A stretch of DNA of 18,910 bases from Cruorifilaria tuberocauda (lineage: Eukaryota > Nematoda > Chromadorea > Rhabditida > Onchocercidae). Where the stretch lies: the NCBI GenBank assembly GCA_013365365.1, contig JABVXU010000827.1, forward strand, positions 1-18,910, read 5' to 3'. This document shows positions 11,701-18,768 of the stretch, in pieces (position 1 is the first letter of the stretch; each line of letters starts with the position of its first letter). A program made the position numbers and the translations under genes. Below the pieces are notes generated by a model. The model did no database searches, had not been told where the DNA came from, and saw only the letters and a list, made by a program, of their open reading frames with translations.

Positions 11701-14700
11701 TTTCAGTTTTGTACTAACAGTATAAGTCATCAGCTCAACAGTTTAAAAAGAAAATAGCTGCCTCTTTTTTTAAAACAACGATAATGCTTTATAGTTTTTT
11801 TATGGTATTTTTATATTCTTGAAAAATCATGATTGAAATTGAAATATGTTTGGAAGAGTAATTGAATTGATATCATGATTTTAATGCTTCCTTCATAATA
11901 AATAGCAAATTTGAATTAAATATAGACAAAATTTAATTTCAATAAGTAAACAAAATACATGTAGCACACTTTATATTTCATAAATTAAAGAAATTTTATA
12001 TTTCATAAATTAATGACACATGCATTGCAAAATAATTTAATCAGGAAAAAAATCAAAAAAAAATTCACAAATAATTAAATAATTAAATAAACATAATTAA
12101 ATAATTGAATACAAAGACAAAAAGAATTATAATATTAAAATTAAATATTAAATTTTTACTTATTAATATACTTATTAGCTAAAGTGCTGAATAAAAATTA
12201 AAATTAAATTATTCAATTCTTTCATTCATTTTCAGAATACGTTTGGAAGAGTAAAGATCCGGTTCAATTAAAAGATGGCTTACATTCATCCTTACCTAGC
12301 TTTCAACTTAGCAATGTTACAACGACATTTTGTACAAGTAAAACTAACACTGGCACGTATTCATGCCTACGTACAGTATTGGAACTAAGACGACAATTCA
12401 GGTCATTTCCATGTGCCATTTCAAATTTTAATTTTTAATTAGAAAAAAAAAAGTTTCTTATTTTCAAATTTGTTCCATTTAAAAATGGTATCAATTTTGA
12501 TATTTTGGTTTTGGTAATAAAATTATACAAATTTTGGTATTTCTCTTTTTTCTTTTACTTTACTTAAATTTAATGGAAACTTTTGAGTAATTCAGTGAGT
12601 AATTAAACTTGCAAACTTTATTATTAGAAGAAATTATGATTGCTTAAATTTTTTATCAAATTAAATTTATTTATTAATAAAGTAAAATTTATTAAAAAAT
12701 GCTTATTATTAAAAATAAAGAAATGCTATTTATTAAAAATTATTAAAAAAAATGCTATTTTGTGAAATATTACTTTTTCATAGGTAAAATTTTAAAAATT
12801 ATTAATTTTAATTTAGATTATTGTTCATGTATTCATGAAATATCAGTCGTATTAAAATTTCTAATTATTTGAAAATTAATTAATTAATTAAAATTAGAAG
12901 AATTAATTAATATGATTAAATTATAGCTATTATTTATTACAATTATACGTGCCAAGTTCGATGCTTGTTATCGTTTCGTGGGTTTCATTTTGGCTGGACC
13001 GTACCGCGATACCAGCACGTGTAACGTTAGGTGTCACCACTTTGCTCACCATGACCACTCAGGTTTCTGTTATTCTTTAACAGACATGGAAATTGATTAT
13101 CAGAACTTTTGATTTAACATTTTAAAATGTAAGGATTGCTTTAGGATTATTTTAATTTAAAAATCTTTTAGTTTAATTTCATTCATTATTTTAATTATAA
13201 TAATATCATGAAATTTTGTGTCATTTTGTCTTGCTGTATCGCGAAATTACGTTTTCAGGAAATTCATGAATCGTTTTGAGGAATAAATAAAATTTAATTT
13301 CCCTAATTAGATTTCCCACAGAAAAAAAATTTACCAGAAAATATGGAAAGGGTCGAAATTGCCTTAGGAAAATTGTGTAATTAATTAATTTTTAAATATT
13401 CAAAATCGATATTTATAGGCTTCTGGAATTAATGCTAAATTGCCACCTGTATCTTATACGAAAGCTGTTGATGTATGGATTGGTGGTAAGTAATTAATTA
13501 ATTTAAAAAATATTAAAGTTCATGCTACCTCAATTATTGATATTCATATTTAATATTGTTAAATATTATAATTACTTGATAATTTACATGTGATTGATGA
13601 TGGAGTAGTAGCATGTTGGTCTGAAGATTGTACGTGGAACTTTACGTGAAATTTCCAAAGAATAGAATTAAATGAGAAATAATTATGATTATTTACAGCG
13701 TGTCTCACGTTTATTTTTGGAGCATTGTTGGAGTTTGCTTGGGTCACGTATATGTCATCACCTATTCCTAATAAAAGTTTGTTTTTTTCTCTCTCTTTTC
13801 TAGACTAAAACTATTTTAAGAAAAGAAATATGATTTCTTGTTATTGTTTTAATATTAGTTATATGAATAGTTATAATTATAGTTATAATTACGATTATGG
13901 TTTTATATTGATTACACGTATAGTTACAATTACGAATACTTTATTTATTGATTTAAATTTGATTTTGATTTTAGTTGATTGATTTAAATATATTTGTTTT
14001 CTTCATTGATTAATTAATGATTATTTGTGGTTGCAATTACATCATATACTTACTTTTAAATCTTTTTGACATTAACAAGAGATGGTTATATTTTAATTTC
14101 TTAATTAGCTATTCGATTATGTTACTTAACGTTGCAAGCAAAATTTCAAGCAAACTTCTGTTATGAAATGATAGAATTAATTTTACTTTCAAAACTTTCA
14201 TTTATCATTATAGGATAATTTTAAGTATTTAAGTAAGAGTATTCCCAAAAGTAATTAGATAACGATAACCTCGTTTTAATGATAATAATAGTAATCAAAA
14301 GATTAACAACAACATTGATAATGATGACGATTAAGAATAAATAATTGAAGAATGCACTGTATATTTTAACTTTAATACCTAAATTTAATATTATCATTGA
14401 TCATTTAATATTATCAGAATTATCATCATTTAATATTATCATTCATCATTTAATATTATCAATATTATCATCATTTAATATTATCATTCATCATTTAATA
14501 TTATCAATATTATCATCATTTAATATTATCATTCATCATTTAATATTATCAATATTATCATTTAATATTATCATTCATCATTTAATATTATCATCCAATT
14601 TTAACTTTTTTGAAAAAGTAATTACTTATCAGTAAGATAGAATAAATGGAAAATTCGATTCATTTCAAAGGTATGAAAGGAGGAAATAAAAGGCCGAATT

Positions 14701-16585
14701 TATTGCTAGAAGGAGCTAATCAAATGGCTGCAACACAACTTATCATTTTCAATAAAAATACGGTAAAAATATTAATTTTAATCTATTTAGTATAACTAAT
14801 AAGCTATTGTTATAATTTTAAAATTCTATTTTCGGCATATTTTTAATAGAAAATTTTCAATTTGATAATTTTGGGTAATTTTGAGAATATTCTGATTGAA
14901 CTCTGAAATTTATTTAATTCCAAAAAAGTATACAATTTCATGCGTACATAGATGAAAGAAAATTTATTATTATTAGTTTGGAAATTTAATTTATCACAAG
15001 AATATTATCATTTATATCTTCTATTAGAAATAATTAAGAATTTAAATTTAAAAAAGAAGAAAACTTTTTTTAATCAATATTTAGTACTTGTTTGTAATTA
15101 AAATTAAGTAATCAAAATATTGATTGTTAAAAAGTTCAGATTATTTAAATATCGATGGATAGAAATTGGAAGAATCATGGAAAAAAAAATTGTGAAACGA
15201 AGTTTTATATGATTGTAGATGGAATGTGGTGAGATATGGGTGAAACAGACGAATGATTCGGATGAGGAAATCGGTGAACGATACAATTTGGTAAATAGTG
15301 ATAATAAATGGCGGCGAATTAGGCGCAATCGTCGCATACTGAAAGAGTATTATCGACAATTTAGATTTATTAGTTGGTTGAGAAAGAAATTTCATACAAC
15401 CGATCGTGCCAAACAAGCTGATTACTTATCAAGTTTGTATTTTAATATTTCGGAAAAAAATAATAAATATTAAAAATGAATCGATAATTATGATTGATTG
15501 ATTGATTGATTGATTAATTGATTGAAAATAAATTGACTGAGTCGATAAGTGAAAATCATTAAATTTGTTAGCCAATGAAAAGTACCGAATTGTATAAATA
15601 TAAATTACTTTTGCTGTGTTCGAAAATATTCAGGAAAGAATTGATATACTTTATTACTACTATTACTATTATCATTTTATCAGTATTATCATGATCGTTA
15701 ATACAACTAAGTAATATTATTAACGAAAATAATAAATAGCATTAGTGATAGTATAAGTGTAATTGTAAATAATGATACTATAAATAATAACAGTAATAAA
15801 AATGATAAATGATAATTGTATAAATATGAATTACTTTTACTGTGTTCAAAATTATCCAAGAAAGAATTGATAATTATATACATTATTATCATTTATCATT
15901 TATTATTATCATTGATATCATTTATTATCGTCGCTATCATTTATTATTATCACTGTTATCATCATTTACCATTTTATTACCACTTTTACTATTATCATTT
16001 TACTAGTATTATTTTATCATGATTATTATGATTCTTACAACTAAGTAATATTATCAACGAAAGTAATAAATAGCAGCATGAGTGGTAATGTAAATAATGA
16101 TGCTATAATAATAATAACGATAAAAAATATTACTACTATTTTAAAGTTGTTATTGATAGAATTAATAATGAAAGTAAGAACAGGTGTAATTCCCATTTAG
16201 GATTTAATGAAACTGTAATACTTTTTTGAATATGTGAAAAAAGTTATCGCAATTAATCATTCATAATTTATTAATTACCGAAAATTACCTGTATTACTGC
16301 TAAAATTAATGATGATTTTCTTTTAATTTGAATAACAGTATGATTAATTGAATTAGCAATTAAAAAATTTGATATTTCAGAAAATTTCAACAGAAAAAAA
16401 AAATATTCTATAATTTATCAATAAGAAACAAAATATTGATTTAATTATTTAATTTTTTTCCTGTTTTGCTTTTCCCTTTTTCATTATCTTTTCTTTCAGG
16501 ACTTATCTTTCCGGTATTATTCTTGATATTCAATTGTGTATATTGGTTAAATTATTCGCATTATCCCGTATCAAAACCATCATAA
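8626..16585 (+). CDS. glc-3: Glutamate-gated chloride channel subunit, complete, 13 exons
   Basis: Pentameric Cys-loop anion channel of nerve and muscle membranes; the family is the target of ivermectin-class drugs. Exons: 8626-8729, 9417-9517, 10001-10046, 10200-10365, 10755-10880, 11554-11623, 12236-12401, 12927-13062, 13419-13485, 13699-13776, 14671-14762, 15219-15432, 16500-16585. They total 1452 nt and 483 residues, and all phases agree. Seen: signal peptide about 1-35; [10 protein letters not shown] at 53-62; Cys-loop C176-C190; second GluCl disulfide C237-C248 ([12 protein letters not shown]); M1 about 261-283; PAR at 289-291 then M2 to about 310; M3 about 322-346; M4 about 457-474. 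Glutamate-contact residues known from the C. elegans GLC-1 structure are all present by alignment: R83, R102, S167, S196, Y197, T243, Y246. Possible N-glycosylation sites are N64 and N231. The start is the first ATG after an in-frame TGA. The NYDWR-type start and the [10 protein letters not shown] loop point to glc-3 rather than avr-14, glc-2 or glc-4. Family assignment is near certain; the exact orthologue is less so. Confidence 0.93.
9417..9517 (+). CDS. glc-3: GluCl exon 2: mature N-terminus
   Basis: It encodes residues 35-69, including [20 protein letters not shown], the N-terminal helix and the conserved RVRPPG strand typical of nematode GluCls. N64-L-S is a possible glycosylation site. 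The acceptor ends in GAAG, not the usual TTTCAG, but an in-frame TGA at 9412-9414 rules out a longer exon, and the phase fits exon 1 exactly. Confidence 0.88.
9660..9920. repeat. Diverged tandem duplication in GluCl intron 2, ~142-bp period
   Basis: Copy 1 (about 9660-9790) and copy 2 (about 9801-9920) share TAATGATTAATGAAAATGA, then GAATACTT, AATTTAAAA, TACTTGTAAA or TACTTATAAA, and a closing TTTTTATCAC or TTTTCATCAC. It is non-coding and lies wholly within the intron 9518-10000. Confidence 0.8.
10001..10046 (+). CDS. glc-3: GluCl exon 3: strand beta-1
   Basis: A 46-base exon coding [16 protein letters not shown] (residues 69-84). R83 aligns with Arg37 of the C. elegans GLC-1 structure, which contacts glutamate. 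Too short to appear as a stand-alone ORF; it was found by homology and phase. The acceptor is TTTCAAG. Confidence 0.9.
10200..10365 (+). CDS. glc-3: GluCl exon 4: loops D and A of the ligand-binding domain
   Basis: It encodes residues 84-139 and contains [20 protein letters not shown] and the loop-A signature [10 protein letters not shown]102 aligns with glutamate-contact Arg56 of GLC-1. The acceptor TTTTCTAG is clear; the donor is CAG/gttgta. Confidence 0.95.
10421..10500. repeat. 40-bp tandem duplication in GluCl intron 4
   Basis: Two head-to-tail 40-base copies begin AAATTTTTTAC at 10421 and 10461 and differ at three positions. A near-perfect recent duplication. Confidence 0.95.
10755..10880 (+). 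CDS. glc-3: GluCl exon 5: loop E and first half of the Cys-loop
   Basis: Exactly 42 codons (residues 140-181), phase 0 at both ends: [20 protein letters not shown], a [11 protein letters not shown] strand and LSCPMHLQ. S167 aligns with glutamate-contact Ser121 of GLC-1. C176 is the first Cys-loop cysteine. Confidence 0.95.
11065..11105. repeat. (CT)n microsatellite in GluCl intron 5
   Basis: An interrupted CT run (CCCTCT, CTCTCCCTCT, CTCTTTCTCT blocks) of about 40 bases. It is too far (about 450 bases) from the acceptor at 11553 to be its pyrimidine tract. Confidence 0.93.
11554..11623 (+). CDS. glc-3: GluCl exon 6: second half of the Cys-loop and loop B
   Basis: It encodes [20 protein letters not shown] and DDI (residues 182-204). 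C190 closes the Cys-loop with 13 residues between the cysteines. S196 and Y197 are the loop-B glutamate contacts (Ser150 and Tyr151 in GLC-1). Confidence 0.95.
12236..12401 (+). CDS. glc-3: GluCl exon 7: loop C and the second disulfide
   Basis: It encodes residues 205-260, including [16 protein letters not shown] and [15 protein letters not shown]. The C237-C248 pair is the second disulfide that marks GluCls. T243 and Y246 are loop-C glutamate contacts (Thr197 and Tyr200 in GLC-1). N231-V-T is a possible glycosylation site. The donor AG/gtcatt is weak, but phase and homology fix it. Confidence 0.95.
12927..13062 (+). CDS. glc-3: GluCl exon 8: M1, PAR motif and most of M2
   Basis: It encodes M1 ([20 protein letters not shown]), the linker [12 protein letters not shown] and the pore helix [14 protein letters not shown]. 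The Pro-Ala-Arg at 289-291 is the anion-selectivity signature at the cytoplasmic end of M2. L300 is the 9' leucine gate. L264 aligns with the M1 leucine (Leu218) that contacts ivermectin in GLC-1. Confidence 0.96.
13419..13485 (+). CDS. glc-3: GluCl exon 9: end of M2, M2-M3 loop, start of M3
   Basis: It encodes [20 protein letters not shown] then IG (residues 306-327). A306 sits at M2 15', where GLC-1 has Ser260. G327 aligns with the M3 glycine known to matter for macrocyclic-lactone binding. The donor GTAAGT is the only perfect consensus donor in the gene. Confidence 0.95.
13699..13776 (+). CDS. glc-3: GluCl exon 10: M3 helix
   Basis: It encodes [20 protein letters not shown] then SPIPNK (residues 328-353), the rest of M3 and the start of the cytoplasmic loop. 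T331 aligns with Thr285 of GLC-1. I place the donor at AAAA/gtttgt because it gives the phase needed by exon 11; reading on would meet a stop at 13806. Confidence 0.88.
14384..14594. repeat. 45-bp minisatellite in GluCl intron 10
   Basis: About five copies of a 45-base unit built from TTTAATATTATCATTCATCA plus TTTAATATTATCAATATTATCA. The last full unit lacks one codon-length triplet and the first is diverged (GATCATT, GAATTATC). Because 45 is a multiple of three, it makes a repetitive 96-codon open frame, but that frame begins at TTG and lies inside an intron, so I do not treat it as a gene. Confidence 0.93.
14671..14762 (+). CDS. glc-3: GluCl exon 11: cytoplasmic M3-M4 loop
   Basis: It encodes [20 protein letters not shown] then [11 protein letters not shown] (residues 354-384). 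This loop is poorly conserved between GluCls, so support comes from matching phases on both sides, an open frame and an AAG/GT acceptor with donor ACG/gtaaaa. It is one of the less certain exons. Confidence 0.7.
15219..15432 (+). CDS. glc-3: GluCl exon 12: basic cytoplasmic loop and pre-M4 helix
   Basis: It encodes residues 385-455: an acidic patch (NDSDEEIGE), a strongly basic stretch ([20 protein letters not shown]) and [10 protein letters not shown], the amphipathic helix that leads into M4 in Cys-loop receptors. The donor TCAA/gtttgt has the same gtttgt as exon 10. Joining it to exon 13 makes the SR of YLSRLIFP. Without splicing, the frame stops at 15471-15473. Confidence 0.88.
15491..15524. 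repeat. (TGAT)n microsatellite in GluCl intron 12
   Basis: Seven or more TGAT units with one TTAA interruption, just after the donor end of the 1067-base intron. Confidence 0.95.
15588..16130. repeat. Segmental tandem duplication in GluCl intron 12
   Basis: Copy 1 (15588-15811) and copy 2 (15814 to about 16130) both contain AATTGTATAAATAT, ATTACTTTT, CTGTGTTC, AGGAAAGAATTGATA or AAGAAAGAATTGATA, ACAACTAAGTAATATTAT, AACGAAAATAATAAATAGCA or its near copy, and GTAAATAATGAT. Copy 2 is longer by about 80-90 bases of ATTATC-type repeat. The starts are 226 bases apart. Confidence 0.9.
16500..16585 (+). CDS. glc-3: GluCl exon 13: M4 and C-terminus
   Basis: It encodes the end of the RAKxxDxxSR junction, then M4 ([18 protein letters not shown]) and the short extracellular tail SHYPVSKPS, ending at TAA 16583-16585. 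The acceptor TTCTTTCAG with a long pyrimidine tract is the strongest in the gene. Confidence 0.95.
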
Positions 16586-16633
16586 TTACTTACCTGTATC
16601 CGTTTTACTTATCATATGATTTATTCAAATTTC

Positions 16634-16639
16634 AATAAA
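16634..16639 (+). terminator. Polyadenylation signal AATAAA for the GluCl gene
   Basis: A canonical AATAAA 48 bases after the TAA stop codon. This implies a very short 3' UTR, normal for nematodes. Cleavage is expected roughly 10-25 bases later. Confidence 0.7.
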
Positions 16640-17088
16640 ATTTTGTATTCTATATAAGAGAGTTTAAAAAAGTTAAATATTTACAATATATTATTGCGCG
16701 CATTGCATATTTATGTTTGTAAAGTAAACAATTCCTGAAATTCGTGACGAGAAATGATGATTAAACCAATCTTTTTTTTTATTTTTATTTCATTTATTCA
16801 TTTCTTATTCTTACAATTTAAACGATGATGAAAAAAATATTATTTAAATGAATATATACAAAAAGATTGTTAAAATGCGAAAAACTGAATTACATTTCAG
16901 GATGATATTTTAAATGAATTATTTCGACTATTAATTCACTGAACGAAAAAAAAAACCTTAAAAACTTTCTTTTTTTTTCTTTTCACATATAAAAACTGTG
17001 ATGTTTTAAAGTGAAATTTGATTTTTAAAAATTAAAAAAATTAAAAACTCTGAAATTTAATCATTATCTTATATGAAATAAATAGTTA

Positions 17089-17094
17089 TTTATT
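17089..17094 (-). terminator. Candidate polyadenylation signal for the minus-strand gene
   Basis: TTTATT on the plus strand reads AATAAA on the minus strand, about 130 bases beyond the TAA stop at 17225-17227. Such a hexamer is common by chance in DNA this rich in A and T. Confidence 0.4.
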
Positions 17095-17224
17095 AAATTC
17101 AAAATTCATAATTCAGATTCAAGATTCAAGATTTCATAATTTCAAAATTCATAATTATTCATTAAATTCTAACTAAACCATTTCTTTTTTTGTAAAATAA
17201 AATCTTGCAATCGAAAAAAAGAAA

Positions 17225-17497
17225 TTAACTAGCTGGACCAAATATGCCACCTTCGAAAATATGCGCAATTGCATTACCTTCCTCTTTTGTTGGTAATTGA
17301 TTACCAAAAAGTGAACCAAACCAATCAACCTTATCAAGACGACCGCTTAATAAACTTCCCAGAAGATTGCTACCATCATCAATTGATGATGTAACCGCTG
17401 TTGTAGGTTGTGTTGTTGTAATAGTGGTGGTTGTAAAATTATCAGTTTGGTTAATTTTAACAAATTTTGAATCGACTGGTTTTGCTATTTCTTCAAT
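17225..17497 (-). CDS. Unrecognised gene, last exon
   Basis: Ninety codons plus TAA, phase 0, after a poly-T/TAG acceptor. It begins IEEIAKPVDSKFVKINQTDN, continues with the Thr-rich linker, then GSNLLGSLLSG, WFGSLFG and AHIFEGGIFGPAS. Codon use with GGT and CCA and the absence of stops set it apart from the flanking A/T runs. Confidence 0.82.
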   Translation of the reverse strand: MEEIAKPVDSKFVKINQTDNFTTTTITTTQPTTAVTSSIDDGSNLLGSLLSGRLDKVDWFGSLFGNQLPTKEEGNAIAHIFEGGIFGPAS

Positions 17498-18768
17498 CTA
17501 AAAAAAAAAAAAAATGAATAAAACAAGGAAATTGTTAATTAATTACTGAAATAAATTTATTTCATTTAGGAAAAAAATTAGAAACAATATTGAAATTTTC
17601 AAAAAAAAAAAAATTTTTTTTTTTCAACTAAATATTCATAAATTTTTATTATTGGCGAGAAAAATTCAATTTAAATTACTTCCTTAAAATTAAACTTTGG
17701 ATGAAATTTGCAAAAAAATTTACCGTTTAAAACTATTTCCTAAATCTTTTTAACCTTTTTAATTGAATCAAATGTTACCTTACGAATACCTGCTCCTCTT
17801 ATTCCTTCCACATCAATCAATTCTTCCTTCTTGACGTCACCATCATTTCCGGATATCATTGCTACTCCTATCTCGCCCAATTTTCTTGCTGTTGATGATA
17901 ATGATAATGAATTTAATGATGGTAATTGCCAATTGCTGTTAATCGGATTTGTTTCTTCCGGTTTCTTACGGATAATATTAAAATTACCATCAGTGGTACC
18001 ATTTGAATACATTGCTTTTTGAAGAATCGACAGTACATTACGAATTGTTGTTAGCATTGTTGATACTAAATATCACCGAATTTTAAAAGTTATTTTTAAG
18101 CAAAATAAAAAAACTTTTTAGCTTTTTTTTAATAAATTTTAAAAATGCTAAATTTTGATAATTGTACGAAATTCTTACCAAATATTGAAAAGTAATGTTT
18201 ACCTGTTTTAATTTTAAGTCGCTAATAACATACCAGGTAAATCAATAGGTTAAAAAGCCGCTAATAACATACCAGGTAAATCAATAGGTTAAAAAACTGC
18301 TAATAACTTACCAGGTAAATCAATAGGTTGAGTAAATGTTGGCGGAAAATAATTGTTATAGTAGGTTGATGGAATACCTTGAAAATTTGATGAATAATAA
18401 ATTGGTGGAATGGTTGGATTAAATGGTAATTGGCCATAATAATCAGTATGATGATAATTTATACCACTTATCAGTGGTATCTGAGGTGTTGGTATGGTTG
18501 TTAAACGAAATGTTCGAGCAATTGGTAAATAATTTGCACCACTTATCAGTGGTATCTTTGGTGGTTGCATGGTTGTTAAACGAAATGATCGAGCAACTGG
18601 TACGATCATGGAAGATTGCCGATTTGGTTCCGTATTAGCAGCTAACCATGAAAGTTTGGCTCGTTGATGATCATTTATTCCGGTTTTTAAACGAAATCCT
18701 GGTTTCATTTTATAATTTGGCATCGAGAACGGAATGTTTGTTTGCTGACTTATATCATAATGATAATT
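17225..18768 (-). CDS. Unrecognised protein, last three exons (338 residues), 5' end off window
   Basis: Exons in transcript order: 18768-18312, 18065-17779, 17497-17225; phases join with no stop and a Val spans the first junction. I do not recognise the family. Seen, numbered from the first visible residue: SFRLTT-type 25-residue tandem repeats at 57-106; a Pro/Tyr/Asn-rich stretch to about 150; a mixed region with TARKLGEIGVAMISG; a Thr-rich linker (NFTTTTITTTQPTTAVTSS) likely to be O-glycosylated if secreted; and a C-terminus with GSLLSGRLDKVDWFGSLFGN ending in FGPAS. No membrane helix is visible and there are few cysteines. The open frame continues upstream of 18768 only to a TTG, and a strong acceptor (TTTCAATTTCAG) sits there, so an upstream exon beyond 18910 is likely. 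If translation instead began at ATG 18723, the protein would have no signal peptide. Confidence 0.75.
17779..18065 (-). CDS. Unrecognised gene, penultimate exon
   Basis: The acceptor is GATATTTAG; the exon codes (V)STMLTTIRNVLSILQKAM and ends GIRGAGIRK at AAG/gtaaca. A second possible donor, AAAAAG/gttaaa about 24 bases downstream, is also in phase 0 and would add VTFDSIKK, so the exon end is not fully settled. Confidence 0.75.
18221..18337. repeat. 39-bp tandem triplication covering an exon end and 5' splice site
   Basis: Units start at 18221, 18260 and 18299. Each carries GCTAATAACATACCAGG then TAAATCAATAGGTT (the unit at 18299 has CTTACC). On the minus strand each copy reads as the end of the first visible exon followed by a GT donor. 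Only the copy at 18299 is joined to open coding sequence; the other two lie downstream in the intron. Confidence 0.93.
18312..18768 (-). CDS. Unrecognised gene, first visible exon with 25-residue repeats
   Basis: It begins NYHYDISQQTNIPFSMPNYK after a strong acceptor and ends IDLP at CCTG/gtaagt, a consensus donor. It contains two adjacent repeats of the form P-[VI]-A-R-[ST]-F-R-L-T-T ... I-P-L-I-S-G-x-N-Y, and an earlier diverged echo (KPGFRLKTG). Confidence 0.8.
18464..18613. repeat. 75-bp coding tandem repeat with internal hairpin
   Basis: Two 75-base units start at 18464 and 18539, in frame with the minus-strand exon (25 codons each). Each opens with CCACTTATCAGTGGTATCT, part of the perfect inverted repeat ACCACT-TATC-AGTGGT. 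A third, diverged trace (TTAAACGAAAT) lies near 18688. Confidence 0.92.

Larger units (their letters stand above)
16586..17224. other. Convergent intergenic spacer
   Basis: A 639-base gap between the stop codons of two convergent genes. It holds both 3' UTRs, the AATAAA at 16634 for the plus-strand gene and a candidate at 17089-17094 for the minus-strand gene. At 17097-17160 there is a run of short ATTCA-containing repeats (AAAATTCATAATTCAGATTC and relatives). I see no gene here. Confidence 0.7.

Noticed and set aside
13777..13804. Donor gtttgt followed within 30 bases by a TTTTCTAG acceptor, a possible tiny intron
   Set aside because: It is too short for a working spliceosomal intron, and the sequence after it gives no channel-like frame. 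The acceptor at 14670 fits in phase.
15104..15416. Two minus-strand open frames opposite GluCl exon 12
   Set aside because: They are antisense shadows of the exon, which has the right phase and the pre-M4 homology on the plus strand.
15816..16022. Plus-strand 68-codon Tyr/Ile-rich open frame in intron 12
   Set aside because: It is a translation of ATTATC-type repeats in the second copy of the intronic duplication.
18423..18638. Plus-strand 71-codon open frame
   Set aside because: It is the shadow of the 75-bp repeats that are open on the minus strand, where splice sites and phase agree.
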